Source of the DNA: Ramlibacter terrae
GTDB taxonomy: Bacteria > Pseudomonadota > Gammaproteobacteria > Burkholderiales > Burkholderiaceae_C
NCBI GenBank assembly: GCA_013127575.1
Contig: CP053418.1
Location: forward strand, 930,001-994,000
Reading direction: 5' to 3'
DNA length: 64,000 nucleotides
The position numbers and the translations under genes were made by a program. The notes under the pieces were generated by a model. That model saw nothing but the letters and a program-made list of their open reading frames with translations, was not told where the DNA came from and made no database searches. The number at the start of each line of letters is the position of its first letter. Position 1 is the stretch's first letter. Shown here in pieces: positions 1 through 10,588 of this stretch.

Positions 1-473
1 ACGGCTTCGTACGCGTCCTGGTTCTTGCGGCCGCCGTCTTCCTTGACGCGGCGGAACACGCCGCCCTCGAAAGTGCCGAACTGCTTGAGTTCCTGCACGC
101 CCTGCTGGAAGCGCTCCTCGGAGATGTAGCCGCCGCCGCTGGCGCCGCCGAACTGCAGCACCAGCGTGGCCGATTCGCCGCCGATGCTTTGCGGGCCGTA
201 GAACACGCCTTCGGGGAAGTAGCCGATGGTGCCGGGCCGCATCACGCCGTCGCGCGCGAAGTCGGCGTCGCCCTTCAGCTGCACGCGCACCTGGTCGAAG
301 TTGTGGCGGTGCCGCGGCGAGTGGAAGTCGGAATAGGTAAAGGACAGCTGCAGGAAGAAGTTTTCCGGCGTGCCTTCGGGGCCGTTCAACAGGGCCTGCG
401 AGCGGAACAGGCCGGCGCGCGCGTGCTGGCGTTCCAGCACCGGCACGTCGGCGAGGTTGACGAGCGCTTCCAT
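1..473 (-). CDS. Cupin-fold protein, 3' end beyond window
   Basis: The frame is open from an ATG at 473 to the window edge, so about 157 N-terminal residues are visible and the C-terminus is missing. A histidine-rich stretch near residues 50-58 (SPRHRHNFDQVR) followed by an aromatic/glycine pattern (GTIGYFPEGVFYGP) looks like a small RmlC-type cupin beta-barrel, which often binds a metal through such histidines. The start lies 2 bases after the iorB stop, so it is probably the last gene of the iorAB operon. Function is unknown; a dioxygenase-like or ligand-binding cupin is possible. Confidence 0.6.
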   Translation of the reverse strand, partial: MEALVNLADVPVLERQHARAGLFRSQALLNGPEGTPENFFLQLSFTYSDFHSPRHRHNFDQVRVQLKGDADFARDGVMRPGTIGYFPEGVFYGPQSIGGESATLVLQFGGASGGGYISEERFQQGVQELKQFGTFEGGVFRRVKEDGGRKNQDAYEA

Positions 474-474
474 C

Positions 475-2143
475 TCAATGGGCCTTCAGGGGCGCTTCGG
501 CGTCGGGCAGGCCGCGCGGCTTGCGCACCCAGTGGATCGGCACCGCCTTGACGGGGCGGGCGGGCGCGCCGTGCTGCACCAGCGTCTGGTCGAGCAGCTT
601 GCCGCCTTCGTCGGCCAGCGCGGCTTCGCGCGCGGCATGCACCGCCTTCGCTGCGCCGTCGGCACGGCCGCCGTGCGCCGGTGGTCCAGCACGTGCAGCA
701 GGTTGTCCTTGCCGCGTTCGTTGGTGGAACCGTAGCCCTTGATCAGGCGGCCGCACAGGGCGATCTCGTGGCCCAGCTGCCAGCCGCGCTGCGTGCCTTG
801 CACCACGCCCTGCAGCCACTTCTCGATCATCTGCTGCTCGGTGGCGAAGCGGCTGCCGTGCGGGCGCAGGAACTTGGTGGCGGCCAGCGTGCGCAGGGCC
901 ACCATGCCGAACACGCTGTGCGTGCCGATCTTCAGCGGCAGCGCCCACGGCTTCTTGCCGTTGGCGGAACGGTTGCGGTCCCAGCGGACCGGGCGCTGCG
1001 CCAGCGAAGGCGGCAGCATCGCGGCGAACTCGGGCACGCCGGGCTTGAAGTGGTCGTACACCATCAGCAGGTCGTCTTCGCCGGCCTTCACTTCGCCATG
1101 CACGCGCGCCCAGCGCGACGCGCGGCTCTTCAAGTCGGCCACGCGCACGATGTCGTCGAAGGCCATCCACAGCGCCAGCCAGCGCGCCATCTCGCGGGTG
1201 GTGGCGAAGCCTTGCGCGCCTTGCGGGTCGGCTTCGCGCTCGGCGGCCAGCACCGACTGCAGGCGCTTCACGTACAGGTCGGCATACGCCCTGCCCCGGT
1301 AGTCGAGCAGGCGGGCGTAGCCCGGCCGAACATCTCCTGCACCTGGCGCGGGAACAACTTGGCGGCTTCGGCGCCGGCCTTGGCGGCGCGCGCGGACGCG
1401 ACGACCGCATCGGCTTCGGCGTCGCTCTCGATCACGGAGCCTTCCTCCGTCAGCATGCCGGGCGAGAGCTGGTTGGCGCCCAGCACCTGCGCCACGAAGT
1501 TGGCCTGCTGCTTGCCCTTGGCGACGATGTCGTAGGCCTTGGCGAAGCCGCGCAGGCTGGCTTCCGCCCCCTTGCCGCCGGACTTGACGACCGCTTCGTA
1601 GTCTTCGCGCTTGAACGGGAACAGGCCGCTGCCGGCGATGGCGCCGAGCATGACGGCGCTGACCACGGTGCCGGCTTCCTTCGCGATGCCGGCCATGTCG
1701 AACACCCGGTGTTCGCGGCTGAACTGCTGCACCAGCTTGAGCAGGTCGGCGGTCTCGACGCGGCCGTCGCCCATCTGCATGCGCTCCATCGTCGTCAGCG
1801 CGCGGGCGGACGAGGTGATGACCAGCGTGCGGTCCGCCGAGGGCAGCCCGTTGGTGATCTGGCGCGCCGTCTCCAGCAGTTCCGACGACAGCAGCGCGTC
1901 GAGCGCGCCGGGCACCGGGTTCAGGCTGAACACCGGGCGCTTGCCGCCCAGTTCCGAGAACGGCACCGGGAACACTTCGATGTAGTAGGTGGTGGCGCCG
2001 GTGCGCTGGGCCACGCCCGGGATCGACGTCGCCTGTGCGGCGTAGCCGGCGTGGCGGGCGATGTCGACCAGCCATTCGGTCAGGACGCCGCCGCCTTCGC
2101 CGCCCGGGGCGCCGATGAGGAGGGTGATGGGAGCTTGCTTCAT
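475..2143 (-). CDS. iorB: Indolepyruvate:ferredoxin oxidoreductase, beta subunit (long form)
   Basis: This is the catalytic gamma-type subunit partner of IorA, which oxidatively decarboxylates aryl-pyruvates (from aromatic amino acids) to aryl-acetyl-CoA and reduces ferredoxin. The N-terminus has the glycine-rich motif GAPGGEGGGVLTEW and a PGVAQRTGATTYY segment, as expected for the pyruvate-ferredoxin oxidoreductase catalytic domain. A C-terminal extension of about 350 residues makes it about 556 residues, as in proteobacterial long forms. The ATG at 2143 overlaps the iorA stop (ATGA), indicating translational coupling. Frame breaks lie near 1325 and 690. The one near 690 is healed by adding T to make CACCTGGCG. 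I read it as intact. Confidence 0.88.
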
Positions 2144-4289
2144 GCTGGCTGCAATGCGCGCACGACGGCGCCGCGGAAGGAGTTGAGGAGGCGCTCGTGC
2201 CACTTGGGGTTCTGCACGACTTCGGCGCGGTAGAAGCTGGGGCACAGCGTGGCGGCATGCGCGTTGGCGCCGCACAGGCCGCAGCCGACGCAGCCGTCGA
2301 TCACGGTCGCTACCGGGTCCACCTTCAGCGGATCGGGGTTGTCCTTGATCGTCAGCGTCGGGCATCCGGACAGGCGGATGCAGGCGTGGTCGCCGTTGCA
2401 TACGTCCTCGTCGACGCCGTACTTCACGCGCACCACGCGCTCGCCCTGCTTGAGCAGCTTGGCGATCCGGGGCTTGATGCGGCGCTGGCGTTCCAGCTGG
2501 CATTCGCCTTCCGCGATGATGACCTTCAGGCCGTTGAACTCGCTGGTGAACGCATCGGTCAGCGTCGCCTTCATCTCCGCCACTTCGTAGGTGTGCACGG
2601 TGCGCATCCACTGCACGCCCAGGCCCTTGAGCGTGGACTCGATGGTCTGGTTGGTGTGGACGATGCTCTTGGACTTGTCGGCCGCATCGGCCTTGGCGTC
2701 GTCTTCCGGAGTGGAGATGATGTCCTGCGTGCCCGTCGCCGACGTGTAGCCGTTCTTGAAGATCAGCAGCACGGCGTCGTCGCCGTTGAAGAGGGCGCTC
2801 TGCACGCCCGTGAGCAGGCCATTGTGCCAGAAGCCGCCGTCGCCCATGATGGCCAGCGTGCGGCGCTGCATCATCGGCGAGACGCCGGCGCGCGAGGCCA
2901 GCGACATGCCGTAACCCAGGATCGAGTGGCCGCTGTGGAAAGGCTCGAAGGTGGCCAGCGCATGGCAGCCGATGTCGGCGGCGATGTGGACCTTGCCGAT
3001 CTCCTCCTGCGCCATCTTCAGCGCGGAGAACACGGGGCGCTCGGGGCAGCCGATGCAAAAGCCCGGCGGACGCGCCGGCAGCGGCTTGGTCAGGGCGGCG
3101 GCCGCGGCGCGCCGTTCGGCGTTCGTTGCGAGCCAGCGTCGCGCCTGCTCGGTGGCGGGGCCCGGAAGGTAAGCAGCGGCAAAGTTCGTAAGCCCGCCGG
3201 ACAACACTTCGACGCTGTACTCGCCCGCCGAAGGCAGCAGGTCCTTGCCATGCAGCTTCGTCTGGATGTCGCGCCGCCGCAGCATCGTGGCGATTTCCTG
3301 CTCGATGTATTCGGGCTGGCCTTCCTCCACCACCATGACCGCGCGCTTGCCCACGCAGAAGTCCGCGACCTGCTCCGGCACCAGCGGGTAGGTGACGTTC
3401 AGCACCAGCAGCGGGATGTCGGTGTTGCCGAAGGAATCGGCCAGGCCCAGCTGCTGCAGGCTGCGGATCAGCGCGTTGTAGATGCCGCCCTGCACGATGA
3501 TCCCGAGGTCCTTGTGCTCGCCGTCGAAGAACTCGTTGAGCTTCTGCTCCACGATGTACTTGCGGGCGGCGGGGATGCGCTGGTCGCTCTTGAGCTTCTC
3601 GTGGCGGAAGGTCACCGGCGGGTGCGCCAGCTTCATGTAGTCGAAGCCGGCCGGGTTCTCCATCAGCGCGCGGGTGGAGACGATCGGCTTGAGGTTGTCC
3701 TTGGCACGGAAGCTGCCGCGCACGTGGCACGCGCGGATGCGCAGCTCCAGGATGCAGGGCATGTTGGAGGTTTCCGAAAGCCGGAACCCTTCCTCGACCA
3801 TGCGCGTCATCACCGTCAGGTCGGGCCGCGGGTCGAGCAGGCACATGCTCGACTTGAGCGCGAAGGCGTGCGTGCGCTCTGGATGACGGAAGCGCCTTCG
3901 CCGTAGTCCTCGCCGACCACGATGAGCGCGCCGCCGGTGACGCCGGGCGATGCGAGGTTCGACAGCGCGTCGGCGGCCACGTTGGTGCCGACGATCGACT
4001 TCCACGTGACGGCGCCGCGAAGCGGGTAGTGGATGGAAGCGCCGAGCATGGCGGCGGCGGATGCTTCGTTCGAGCAGGCCTCGACGTGCACGCCGAGTTC
4101 GTCCATGTAGTCCTTGGCCTGCACCATCACGTCGAGCAGGTGCGACACCGGCGCGCCCCGGTAGCCGCCGATGTAGGCCACACCCGATTGCAGCAGGGCC
4201 TTGGTGATGGCGAGGATGCCTTCCCCGTGAAAGGTGTCGCCGGCGCCCGGGCGCAACGACTCGATCTCTTGACTGAATGAAACTTCCAA
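2140..4289 (-). CDS. iorA: Indolepyruvate:ferredoxin oxidoreductase, alpha subunit
   Basis: This is the thiamine-diphosphate and iron-sulfur subunit of the indolepyruvate oxidoreductase. The N-terminal pyrimidine-binding half contains GYRGAPVSHLLD and ACSNEASAAAMLGAS. A CIGCPERPVF motif lies near residue 413. The diphosphate-binding motif GDGGFWHNG lies near residue 480. A C-terminal ferredoxin domain carries CNGDHACIRLSGCP and CVGCGLCG. Length is about 716 residues, normal for the family. I chose the TTG at 4289 because GGGAG sits 8 bases upstream and no in-frame ATG suits the family N-terminus. One frame break near 3885 separates GEGASVIQ from the rest. It is cotranscribed with iorB. Confidence 0.88.
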
Positions 4290-4342
4290 GGCGCTGTCTC
4301 CCGGTGAACCCGCGAGTGTCGCCGCTGCTGCTTCATCAATCA

Positions 4343-4371
4343 ATAAAATGATCCGACTAAGCGGTATGCAA
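4343..4371 (-). promoter_or_regulatory. Candidate sigma70 promoter for iorAB
   Basis: On the minus strand TTGCAT (4366-4371) and TTTTAT (4343-4348) are separated by exactly 17 bases in a locally AT-rich island. Transcription would start near 4336, giving a leader of about 47 bases before the TTG start of iorA. The -10 match is only 4 of 6, so this is a visual prediction. Confidence 0.35.
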
Positions 4372-4466
4372 TGAATGCATGTAGCCTCCTCCCCATGCCC
4401 ATGGTTGCGGTACGGCCGGGCCGGGTCCAGAATCGGCAGCCCCAACGACCCCCGAGGAGACAAGAC

Positions 4467-5664
4467 ATGAAGCAGTTCCGCTCGCTTGTTGTGTTTGCCG
4501 CCGCGTGCTGCATCGGCCTTCCGGCCCTTGCCCAGACGCCGCCGGCCGAAGAACCGGGGTGGGCCAAAGGGCGACCCAAGGCCAACGACAGCGCCATGAA
4601 GATGGCGCCCGTGCCCGCTTTCCCGATCCCGACCGCGGCCGACAAGCTGCCCACGGCCAAGTTCAAGCTGCTGCCGCCGGGCTTCAAGGTCGAGACCGGG
4701 CCTCGGGCATCCTCGACGCGCGTGGCCTGCGCCAGGGGCCCAACGGCAACGTGTTCGTCAGTTCGCTGTTCGTGGCGAACAAGGTCTACGTGGTGCCCGA
4801 GCAGGGCGACCGCAAGGCCAAGGTCATCGTCGACAACATGCCGATGGCCACCGGCATCGAGTACCACAACGGCAGCCTGTTCCTCGCGACCAACACGAAG
4901 ATCATGCGGTGGGACAACGTCGACGGCAGGCTCGACAACCTCGGCGAGCCCAAGGTGATCTTCGACAAGCTGCCCGGCGGCGGCGACCACAGCTGGAAGT
5001 ACCTGCGCATCCGCGACAACAAGCTGTACTACGCGGTGGGCGCGCCGTGCAACATCTGCGACCCGGGCGAGTGGGCCAAGATCTTCCGCATGAACCTCGA
5101 CGGCACCGGCGTCGAGACGATCGCGTCGGGCGTGCGCAACACGGTGGGCTTCGACTTCGATCCCAAGACCGGCAACCTCTGGTTCACCGACAATGGCCGC
5201 GACTGGTTCAGCGAGGAACTGCCGAACGACGAACTGAACGTCGTGACCAAGACGGGCCAGCAGCACTTCGGCTTCCCGTTCTGCCACCAGGGCAACATCC
5301 CGGATCCGGACCACGGCTGGGGCAAGTCGTGCAGCGACTACCAGAAGCCGGCGGTGTTCCCGGGCCCGCACGCAGGGTCGCTGGGCATGAAGTTCTACAC
5401 CGGCAAGATGTTCCCGGCCAAGTACCGCGGCGCGATGTTCATCGCGCGCCACGGCCCGTGGAACCGCACCGTCAAGTACTCGGACGTGTCGGTGGCTGGC
5501 CTGACGGCAAGGGCGGCGCAAAGGTCGAGCCCTTCATGACCGGCTTCGTCGAGAACAACACGTATCTCGGCCGGCCGGTGGACTTCCTGATCCTGAAGGA
5601 TGGGTCGCTGCTGGTGAGCGACGACCACGCCGGCGCGATCTACCGCATCAGCTACGGCAAGTGA
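4467..5664 (+). CDS. PQQ-dependent sugar dehydrogenase-like periplasmic protein (sorbosone dehydrogenase type)
   Basis: A clear signal peptide (MKQFRSLVVFAAACC, cleavage after LAQ) exports the protein. The mature part is a beta-propeller of the soluble aldose/sorbosone dehydrogenase family, with GPNGNVFVSS, NTVGFDFDPKTGNLWFTDNG and HGPWNRT segments, and ends in YRISYGK. Such enzymes oxidise sugars or sugar aldehydes using PQQ and pass electrons to a cytochrome c. The next gene encodes one and starts inside the stop codon (TGATG). The ATG at 4467 follows GAGGAGA. Frame breaks lie near 4695 and 5505. The exact substrate is not readable from sequence. Confidence 0.8.
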
Positions 5665-6330
5665 TGGCGCGACGGGCCGCAGCTCTGTTGTATGGCGCTG
5701 CGGCCCTCGTGCTGCTCGGCGTCGTTCCGGCGGTCGAGGGCCAGCAGAAGGCCCAGTCCGCGCGTCCCGCAGCCAGCGCGCGCGCCGCGACGGCGAAGCC
5801 GCCGGCGGTCGACTACGCGCAGCGCTTCGCCGCGCAGTGCGCGGCCTGCCACGGCGCCAACGGCAGGACCGACCAGCCGCTCACGCCGGTGCTCGCCGGC
5901 CAGCCCTCGCTGTATGCGGCCACGCAGCTGTTCCTGTTCCGCGAAGGGCGGCGCAGCAACGAAGCGATGACCGCGGTGGCGAAGACGCTGACCGACGACG
6001 ACCTGCGGGGCTTCTCCGACTTCATCGGCACGTTGCCGGCGGTGCCCGCACCGGCGGCGGCGACGCCGGCCGACGCGGACCGCATGGCGCGCGGGCGGGC
6101 CCGGCCGACCAGCACAAGTGCCTGTTCTGCCACGGCAACGCGCTCGATGGCGGGCAGCAGGTGCCGCGCATCGCGGGCCAGCACGAGGACTACCTGCGTG
6201 ACAGCCTGCGGGGTTTCCACTCCGGCAAGCGCCCCGGCTATACCAGGCCATGACGGCGGCCGTGAGCCAGATCCCGCCGGCCGACCTCGACTTGCTGGCG
6301 TACTACGTGGCGCGCTTCCCGGGCAAGTAG
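5664..6330 (+). CDS. Diheme cytochrome c (c4-like)
   Basis: A hydrophobic N-terminal signal is followed by two c-type heme domains, with CAACH near residue 56 and CLFCH near residue 152. Each domain is followed by the paired small-domain pattern of cytochrome c4 (AGQPSLYAATQLFLFREGRR, then AGQHEDYLRDSLRGFHSGKR). Its ATG overlaps the stop of the upstream dehydrogenase, so it is the likely periplasmic electron acceptor for that enzyme (inference from position). Frame breaks near 6105 and 6238 would otherwise cut off the second heme domain. The corrected product is about 222 residues. Confidence 0.8.
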
Positions 6331-6369
6331 CGGGCGCGACCCATAATCGGCCGGACTTCCCTCCCGCCG

Positions 6370-7260
6370 ATGCACATCAACGACATCGACCTCAACCTGC
6401 TGCGGCTGTTCGACGCGGTGTACCGCACGCGCAGCGTGAGCCGGGCCGCCGAACTGCTCGGCCTGACGCAGCCGGCGGCCAGCCGGGGCCTGACGCGGCT
6501 GCGCACCCTGATCAGCGACCCGCTCTTCATGCGCAGCGGCGGCGGCGTGCAGCCGACGCCCAAGGCGCAGCGGCTGGCCGACCCCGTGCGGCAGGCGCTC
6601 GCGACGCTGGAGCAGGCGCTCGGCGAAACGGCGGGCTTCGATCCGGCGCAGTCCACGCGCAGCTTCCAGATCCACATGAGCGATATCGGCGAGGGCCGGT
6701 TCCTGCCCGACCTGATGATCGCGTTGCGCGAGCGCGCGCCCGGCGTGCGCATCGAAACGCGCCCATTGCCGCGCGAGCAGATCAACGAAGCCCGGACGCC
6801 GGCCGCATCGACTTCGCCTTCGGCTTCCTGCCGATGGTCAAGGAGACGCAGCGGGTCGAGCTGCTGCGCGACCGCTACGTGGTGCTGCTGCGCGCGGGTC
6901 ACCCTTTCACGCGCAAGCGGCGCACGGGCAAGGCCTTGCTCGAGGCGCTGAAGGAACTGGAGTTCGTCGGCGTGCGGTCGCATGCCGACACGCTGCGCAT
7001 CGTGCAGCAGCTGCAGCTGGAAAGCCGCATGCGGCTGGTGACCGAGCACTTCGGTGCTGCCTTCCATCGTGCGGGCGACGGACCTCGCGGCCGTCATGCC
7101 GCACAACATCGCCAGCGGCTTCGAAGGCGGCTATGCGATCGTCGAGCCCGACTTCCCGCAGCGCGAGTTCATCGTCGCGCTGCACTGGAGCAAGCGCTTC
7201 GAGGCCGATCCGGGCAACCGCTGGCTGCGGACGCTGATCGAGGAACTGTTCAGGGCCTGA
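6370..7260 (+). CDS. LysR-family transcriptional regulator
   Basis: The N-terminal winged helix-turn-helix is evident (LNLLRLFDAVYRTRSVSRAA, then LGLTQPAASRGLTRLR), followed by the effector-binding domain (GRIDFAFGFLPMVKE and LPSIVRATDLAAVMPHNIA). Corrected length is about 297 residues, usual for the family, and the sequence resembles the NodD/PcpR-like subgroup. Frame breaks near 6793 and 7052 are both healed by restoring CCTGG. It lies 39 bases after the cytochrome gene on the same strand and may control the dehydrogenase pair. It is convergent with the biotin carboxylase gene. Confidence 0.85.
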
Positions 7261-7274
7261 GGTTCGTTCAGGCC
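7254..7274. terminator. Dyad spanning both stop codons of convergent genes
   Basis: GGCCTGA (7254-7260) pairs perfectly with TCAGGCC (7268-7274) around a 7-base loop. Each arm contains one stop codon, of the lysR gene (+) and the biotin carboxylase gene (-). There is no T tract, so this is at best a weak or Rho-assisted bidirectional terminator. Confidence 0.35.
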
Positions 7275-9007
7275 GCGGATTCGATCCGCGCGATGGCCGC
7301 TCCGGCCGGACGTAGGCGCCCTGCGCGGCCACGCGCTGCAAGCGTCCGCTGCGGTGGGTCACGATCGGCGTTTCCATCTTCATCGCCTCCAGTACCGCGA
7401 CCACTTCGCCTTCATGGACCGTTGCACCGTCTTCCGCTTTCCGGTGGCGACCGTGCCAGCCATGGGCGCGGCGAGGCTACCGGCGTCCTGCGATGCGTCG
7501 GCCGCCGCGGGCGCGCTGCCTGCGCTTGCGCCGGCTGCACCTTGCAGTCCCGCCAGCAGGGCCGCGGGCAGGCCGATGGTCACGCGGCGGCCGTCGATCT
7601 CGATGGCGGTCCGCAGCAACGACGTGTCCACCTGCTCGGGCCGCGCGGCGGCCGCGAGCGTGTTGTCGAAATCGGTTTCGATCCAGCGGGTGTGGACCTT
7701 GAAACCCGCGGCCTCGGTGGCCGAGAAGTCCGGATGCGCCAGCACGGCGCGGTGGAACGGCAGCACCGTCGGCACGCCTTCCACGCGGAACTCGCGCAAG
7801 GCGCGGCGCGCGCGGGCGATGGCCTGCTCGCGCGTGGCGCCGGTGACGATCAGCTTGGCCATGAGCGAGTCGAAGGTGCCGGGGATCACGGAGCCGGAGA
7901 CGACGCCGGCGTCGAGCCGCACGCCGGGCCCGCCCGGCGCTTCGAACAGCGTGACCGGGCCCGGCGCGGGCAGGAAGCCGCGGCCGACGTCTTCGGCGTT
8001 GATGCGCAATTCGATGGCGTGCCCGCGCGGCGCCGGGTCTTCGGTGATCGACAGCGGCAGGCCGTCGGCGATGCGCAGCTGCTCGACCACCAAATCGAGG
8101 CCACAGGTTTCCTCCGTCACGGAGTGCTCCACCTGCAGCCGCGTGTTGACCTCCGGGAACGACAGCGCGCCACCGGCGCTGAGCAGGAACTCCACGGTGC
8201 CGGCGCTGACGTAGCCGGCCCGCCCGCAGATGGCACGGGCGGCCGCATGGATGCGCTCGCGCTGTTCGGGCGTGAGGAAGGGCGCGGGCGCTTCCTCCAC
8301 CAGCTTCTGGTTGCGCCGCTGCAGCGAGCAATCGCGGGTGCCGAGCACGACGACGGCCGTGCGTGTCGGCGATCACCTGCGCTTCGACGTGGCGGGGCCG
8401 GTCGAGGAACTGTTCGACGAAGCACTCGCCGCGGCCGAAGGCGGCTTCGGCCTCGCGCACGGCGGACGCGTAGAGGTCCGCGACCTCGTCCATCGTCCAG
8501 CCACCTTCAGCCCGCGGCCGCCGCCGCCGAAAGCGGCCTTGATCGCGATGGGCAGGCCGTGCGCCTGCGCGAACGCGAGCACCTCGTCGACCCCGCCGAC
8601 CGGACCCGGCGTGCCGGCTACCAGCGGCGCGCCCACTTCCTGCGCCAGCCGGCGGGCCTCGACCTTGTTGCCGAGCGCCGCGATCGCGGCAGGCGGCGGG
8701 CCGATCCGGTGAGTCCCGCATCGAGGACCGCCTGCGCGAAGGGCGCGCTTTCGGAGAGGAAGCCGTAACCGGGGTGGACGGCGTCGCACTGCGCCTTGCG
8801 CGCCACCGCCAGCAGCTTGCCGATGTCGAGGTAGGTGTCGCCCGGCCGGCTGCCCTCCAGCGCGTGGGCTTCGTCGGCGATGCGCGTGTGCAGCGCGCCG
8901 GCATCGGGATCGGCATACACGGCCACGGAGCGCACGCCGTAATCGGCGCAGGCCCGGGCGATCCGGACGGCGATCTCGCCGCGGTTGGCGATCAGTACTT
9001 TGTTCAT
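7268..9007 (-). CDS. Biotin carboxylase with C-terminal biotinyl domain
   Basis: The order is the N-terminal biotin carboxylase domain ([18 protein letters not shown]), ATP-grasp core ([12 protein letters not shown], then [12 protein letters not shown]), a carboxylase C-terminal region, and a biotinyl carrier domain with the target lysine in EAMKMETPI. Corrected length is about 581 residues. It would carboxylate its own biotin using ATP and bicarbonate. No carboxyltransferase gene is present. It is the last gene of the pxp operon, overlapping pxpBC by ATGA, a pairing often seen with 5-oxoprolinase genes. Five frame breaks (near 8710, 8500, 8358, 7440, 7305) are present; most are healed at CCTGG. 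Confidence 0.85.
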
Positions 9008-10588
9008 GGCGCGATGGCCGCGAACGGCCGGACGAAATGGAAACGGATGCGGCAGCCGACCGGGACCTGCCCGGCCAGGTCGAGGTGGTGGGGCGCGACG
9101 GCGCCTATCACGGGGTAGCCGCCGGTCAGCGGATGGTCCGCGAGGAAAAGCACGGGCTGCCCGTCGGCCGGAACCTGCACGGCGCCGGCCACGGTGCCTT
9201 CGCTGGGCAGTTCCCCGTGCCGGCGGCGCGCCAGCGGCAGCTCGCCGTGCAGCCGCAGCCCCACGCGGTTCGAGCGCGGCGTGACGGTCCACGCCTGCGA
9301 TTCCAGTTGCGCGACGGCTTCGTCGGTGAACCAGTCGGTCCGCGGGCCGGGCACGACGTCGAGCACCACGGTGTCGCCCGGTCGGGGCAGGTCGCGAGCT
9401 GGTGTCTCCGGCGCGCCGGTCACGCCGCGTTCGCGGGCTGGAATCGCAAGCCGGTCCCCCGTGCGCACCGGCGGCGGGCCGATGGCGGCGAGGGTGTCCG
9501 TGGAGCAGCTGCCGAGGACGGGCTGCACGTCGAAGCCGCCCGCCACGGCCGGTAGCTGCGCAGGCCGGCCGTGGGCGCGCCGAATTGCAGGTGGTCGCCG
9601 TCGTCGAGCGCGATGGCCTGCCCGCGCGCTTGCGCAAGGCGGCGGCCTTCGCGCGTGACCACCGTCAGCGGCCCCTCGGCGCCCGTGACGGCCACCACCA
9701 GCTCGCCGTGGCACGCCGCTTCGAAGCCGCCGTCGGCGATCTCGAGGACGGCGCAGCCGGCAGGGTTGCCCACGAGCCGGTTGGCCGCGCGCAGCGCCGA
9801 TCGGTCGAGCGCGCCGGCGGACGACACGCCTTGTGCCGCGTAGCCGTGCCGCCCCGCGTCCTGCAGCAGCGCCGGGCGCCGGCGTTGCGCACTGCGAGCG
9901 CGGCGCTTCCTTCGACAAGTGCGGCGGCGGGCGGCTCACTCGGACCTGCCGCCGCTGCCGACGATACCGGCGCGCGTCGCCGGCTCGCATCGACGAAGCG
10001 CACCCGGAACCCGGGCTGCAGCAAGGCCGGTGTCGCGCGCCGCAGGTCCCACATCTTCTCGGTGGTCGTGCCCGGGATCTGCCAGCCGCCCGGGCTCGCC
10101 TGCGGATAGACCGCGCTGAAGGTGCCGGCGAGGGCCACGGCGCCGGCCGGTACGCGCGTGCGCGGCGTGGCGCGGCGCGGCACGTCCAGCCGCGGGTCGC
10201 CACCGGCCGTAGGCGAAGCCCGGGGCGAAGCCGACGAAGGCCACCGAATAGTCTGGCCGGTGTGGGCGGCGATCAGTTCGTCCCGGCGCATTCCCAGCAA
10301 CTCGGCGACTTCGTCCAGGTCTTCACCGTCGTAGTCGACGGCGATCTCGACGCGCGTGCCGGCTGCCGCCGCGCCGGCCACGAGGCGACGCCGCGCGATC
10401 TCGCCGGCCACGCGCTCCGCCGTGGTGGCGTAGGGAACGAAACGCACCAGCACGGTCCGGGCGCCCGGGACCAGCTCCTCCACGCCCGCCACCGGTTCCG
10501 CACGCAACGCGTCGGTCAGCGCCAGGGTCTGCTGCAGGTCGTCCAGTTCGACCAGCAGGGCGTCGAGGTTGACCGGCAGGAAACGCAT
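9004..10588 (-). CDS. pxpBC: 5-oxoprolinase subunits B and C, fused (KipI-KipA type)
   Basis: The first half is KipI/PxpB-like ([42 protein letters not shown]). An Ala/Pro linker of about 30 residues follows, then the KipA/PxpC half ([35 protein letters not shown]). With PxpA the complex cleaves 5-oxoproline to glutamate using ATP. No stop codon separates the halves. The junction near 9870 becomes continuous when T is restored to give GCCCTGGCG, so I call one fused protein of about 529 residues. Fused B/C proteins are known in this superfamily. Other breaks lie near 10253, 10210 and 9553. The ATG at 10588 overlaps the pxpA stop (TGATG). Confidence 0.75.

Noticed and set aside
4127..4339. ATG-started small frame upstream of iorA (MKQQRRHSRVHRETAPW)
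   Set aside because: It is out of frame with iorA, antisense-like in composition, and lacks any family match; the TTG at 4289 with GGGAG is preferred for iorA.
5661..8768. A 1035-residue plus-strand open frame covering three genes
   Set aside because: It runs from the cytochrome gene through part of the LysR gene and then antisense to the biotin carboxylase; the real genes are in shifting frames restored at CCTGG.
9402..10109. Plus-strand frame of 235 residues opposite pxpBC
   Set aside because: No RBS, arginine/alanine-dominated translation, and it lies wholly antisense to a well-supported gene.
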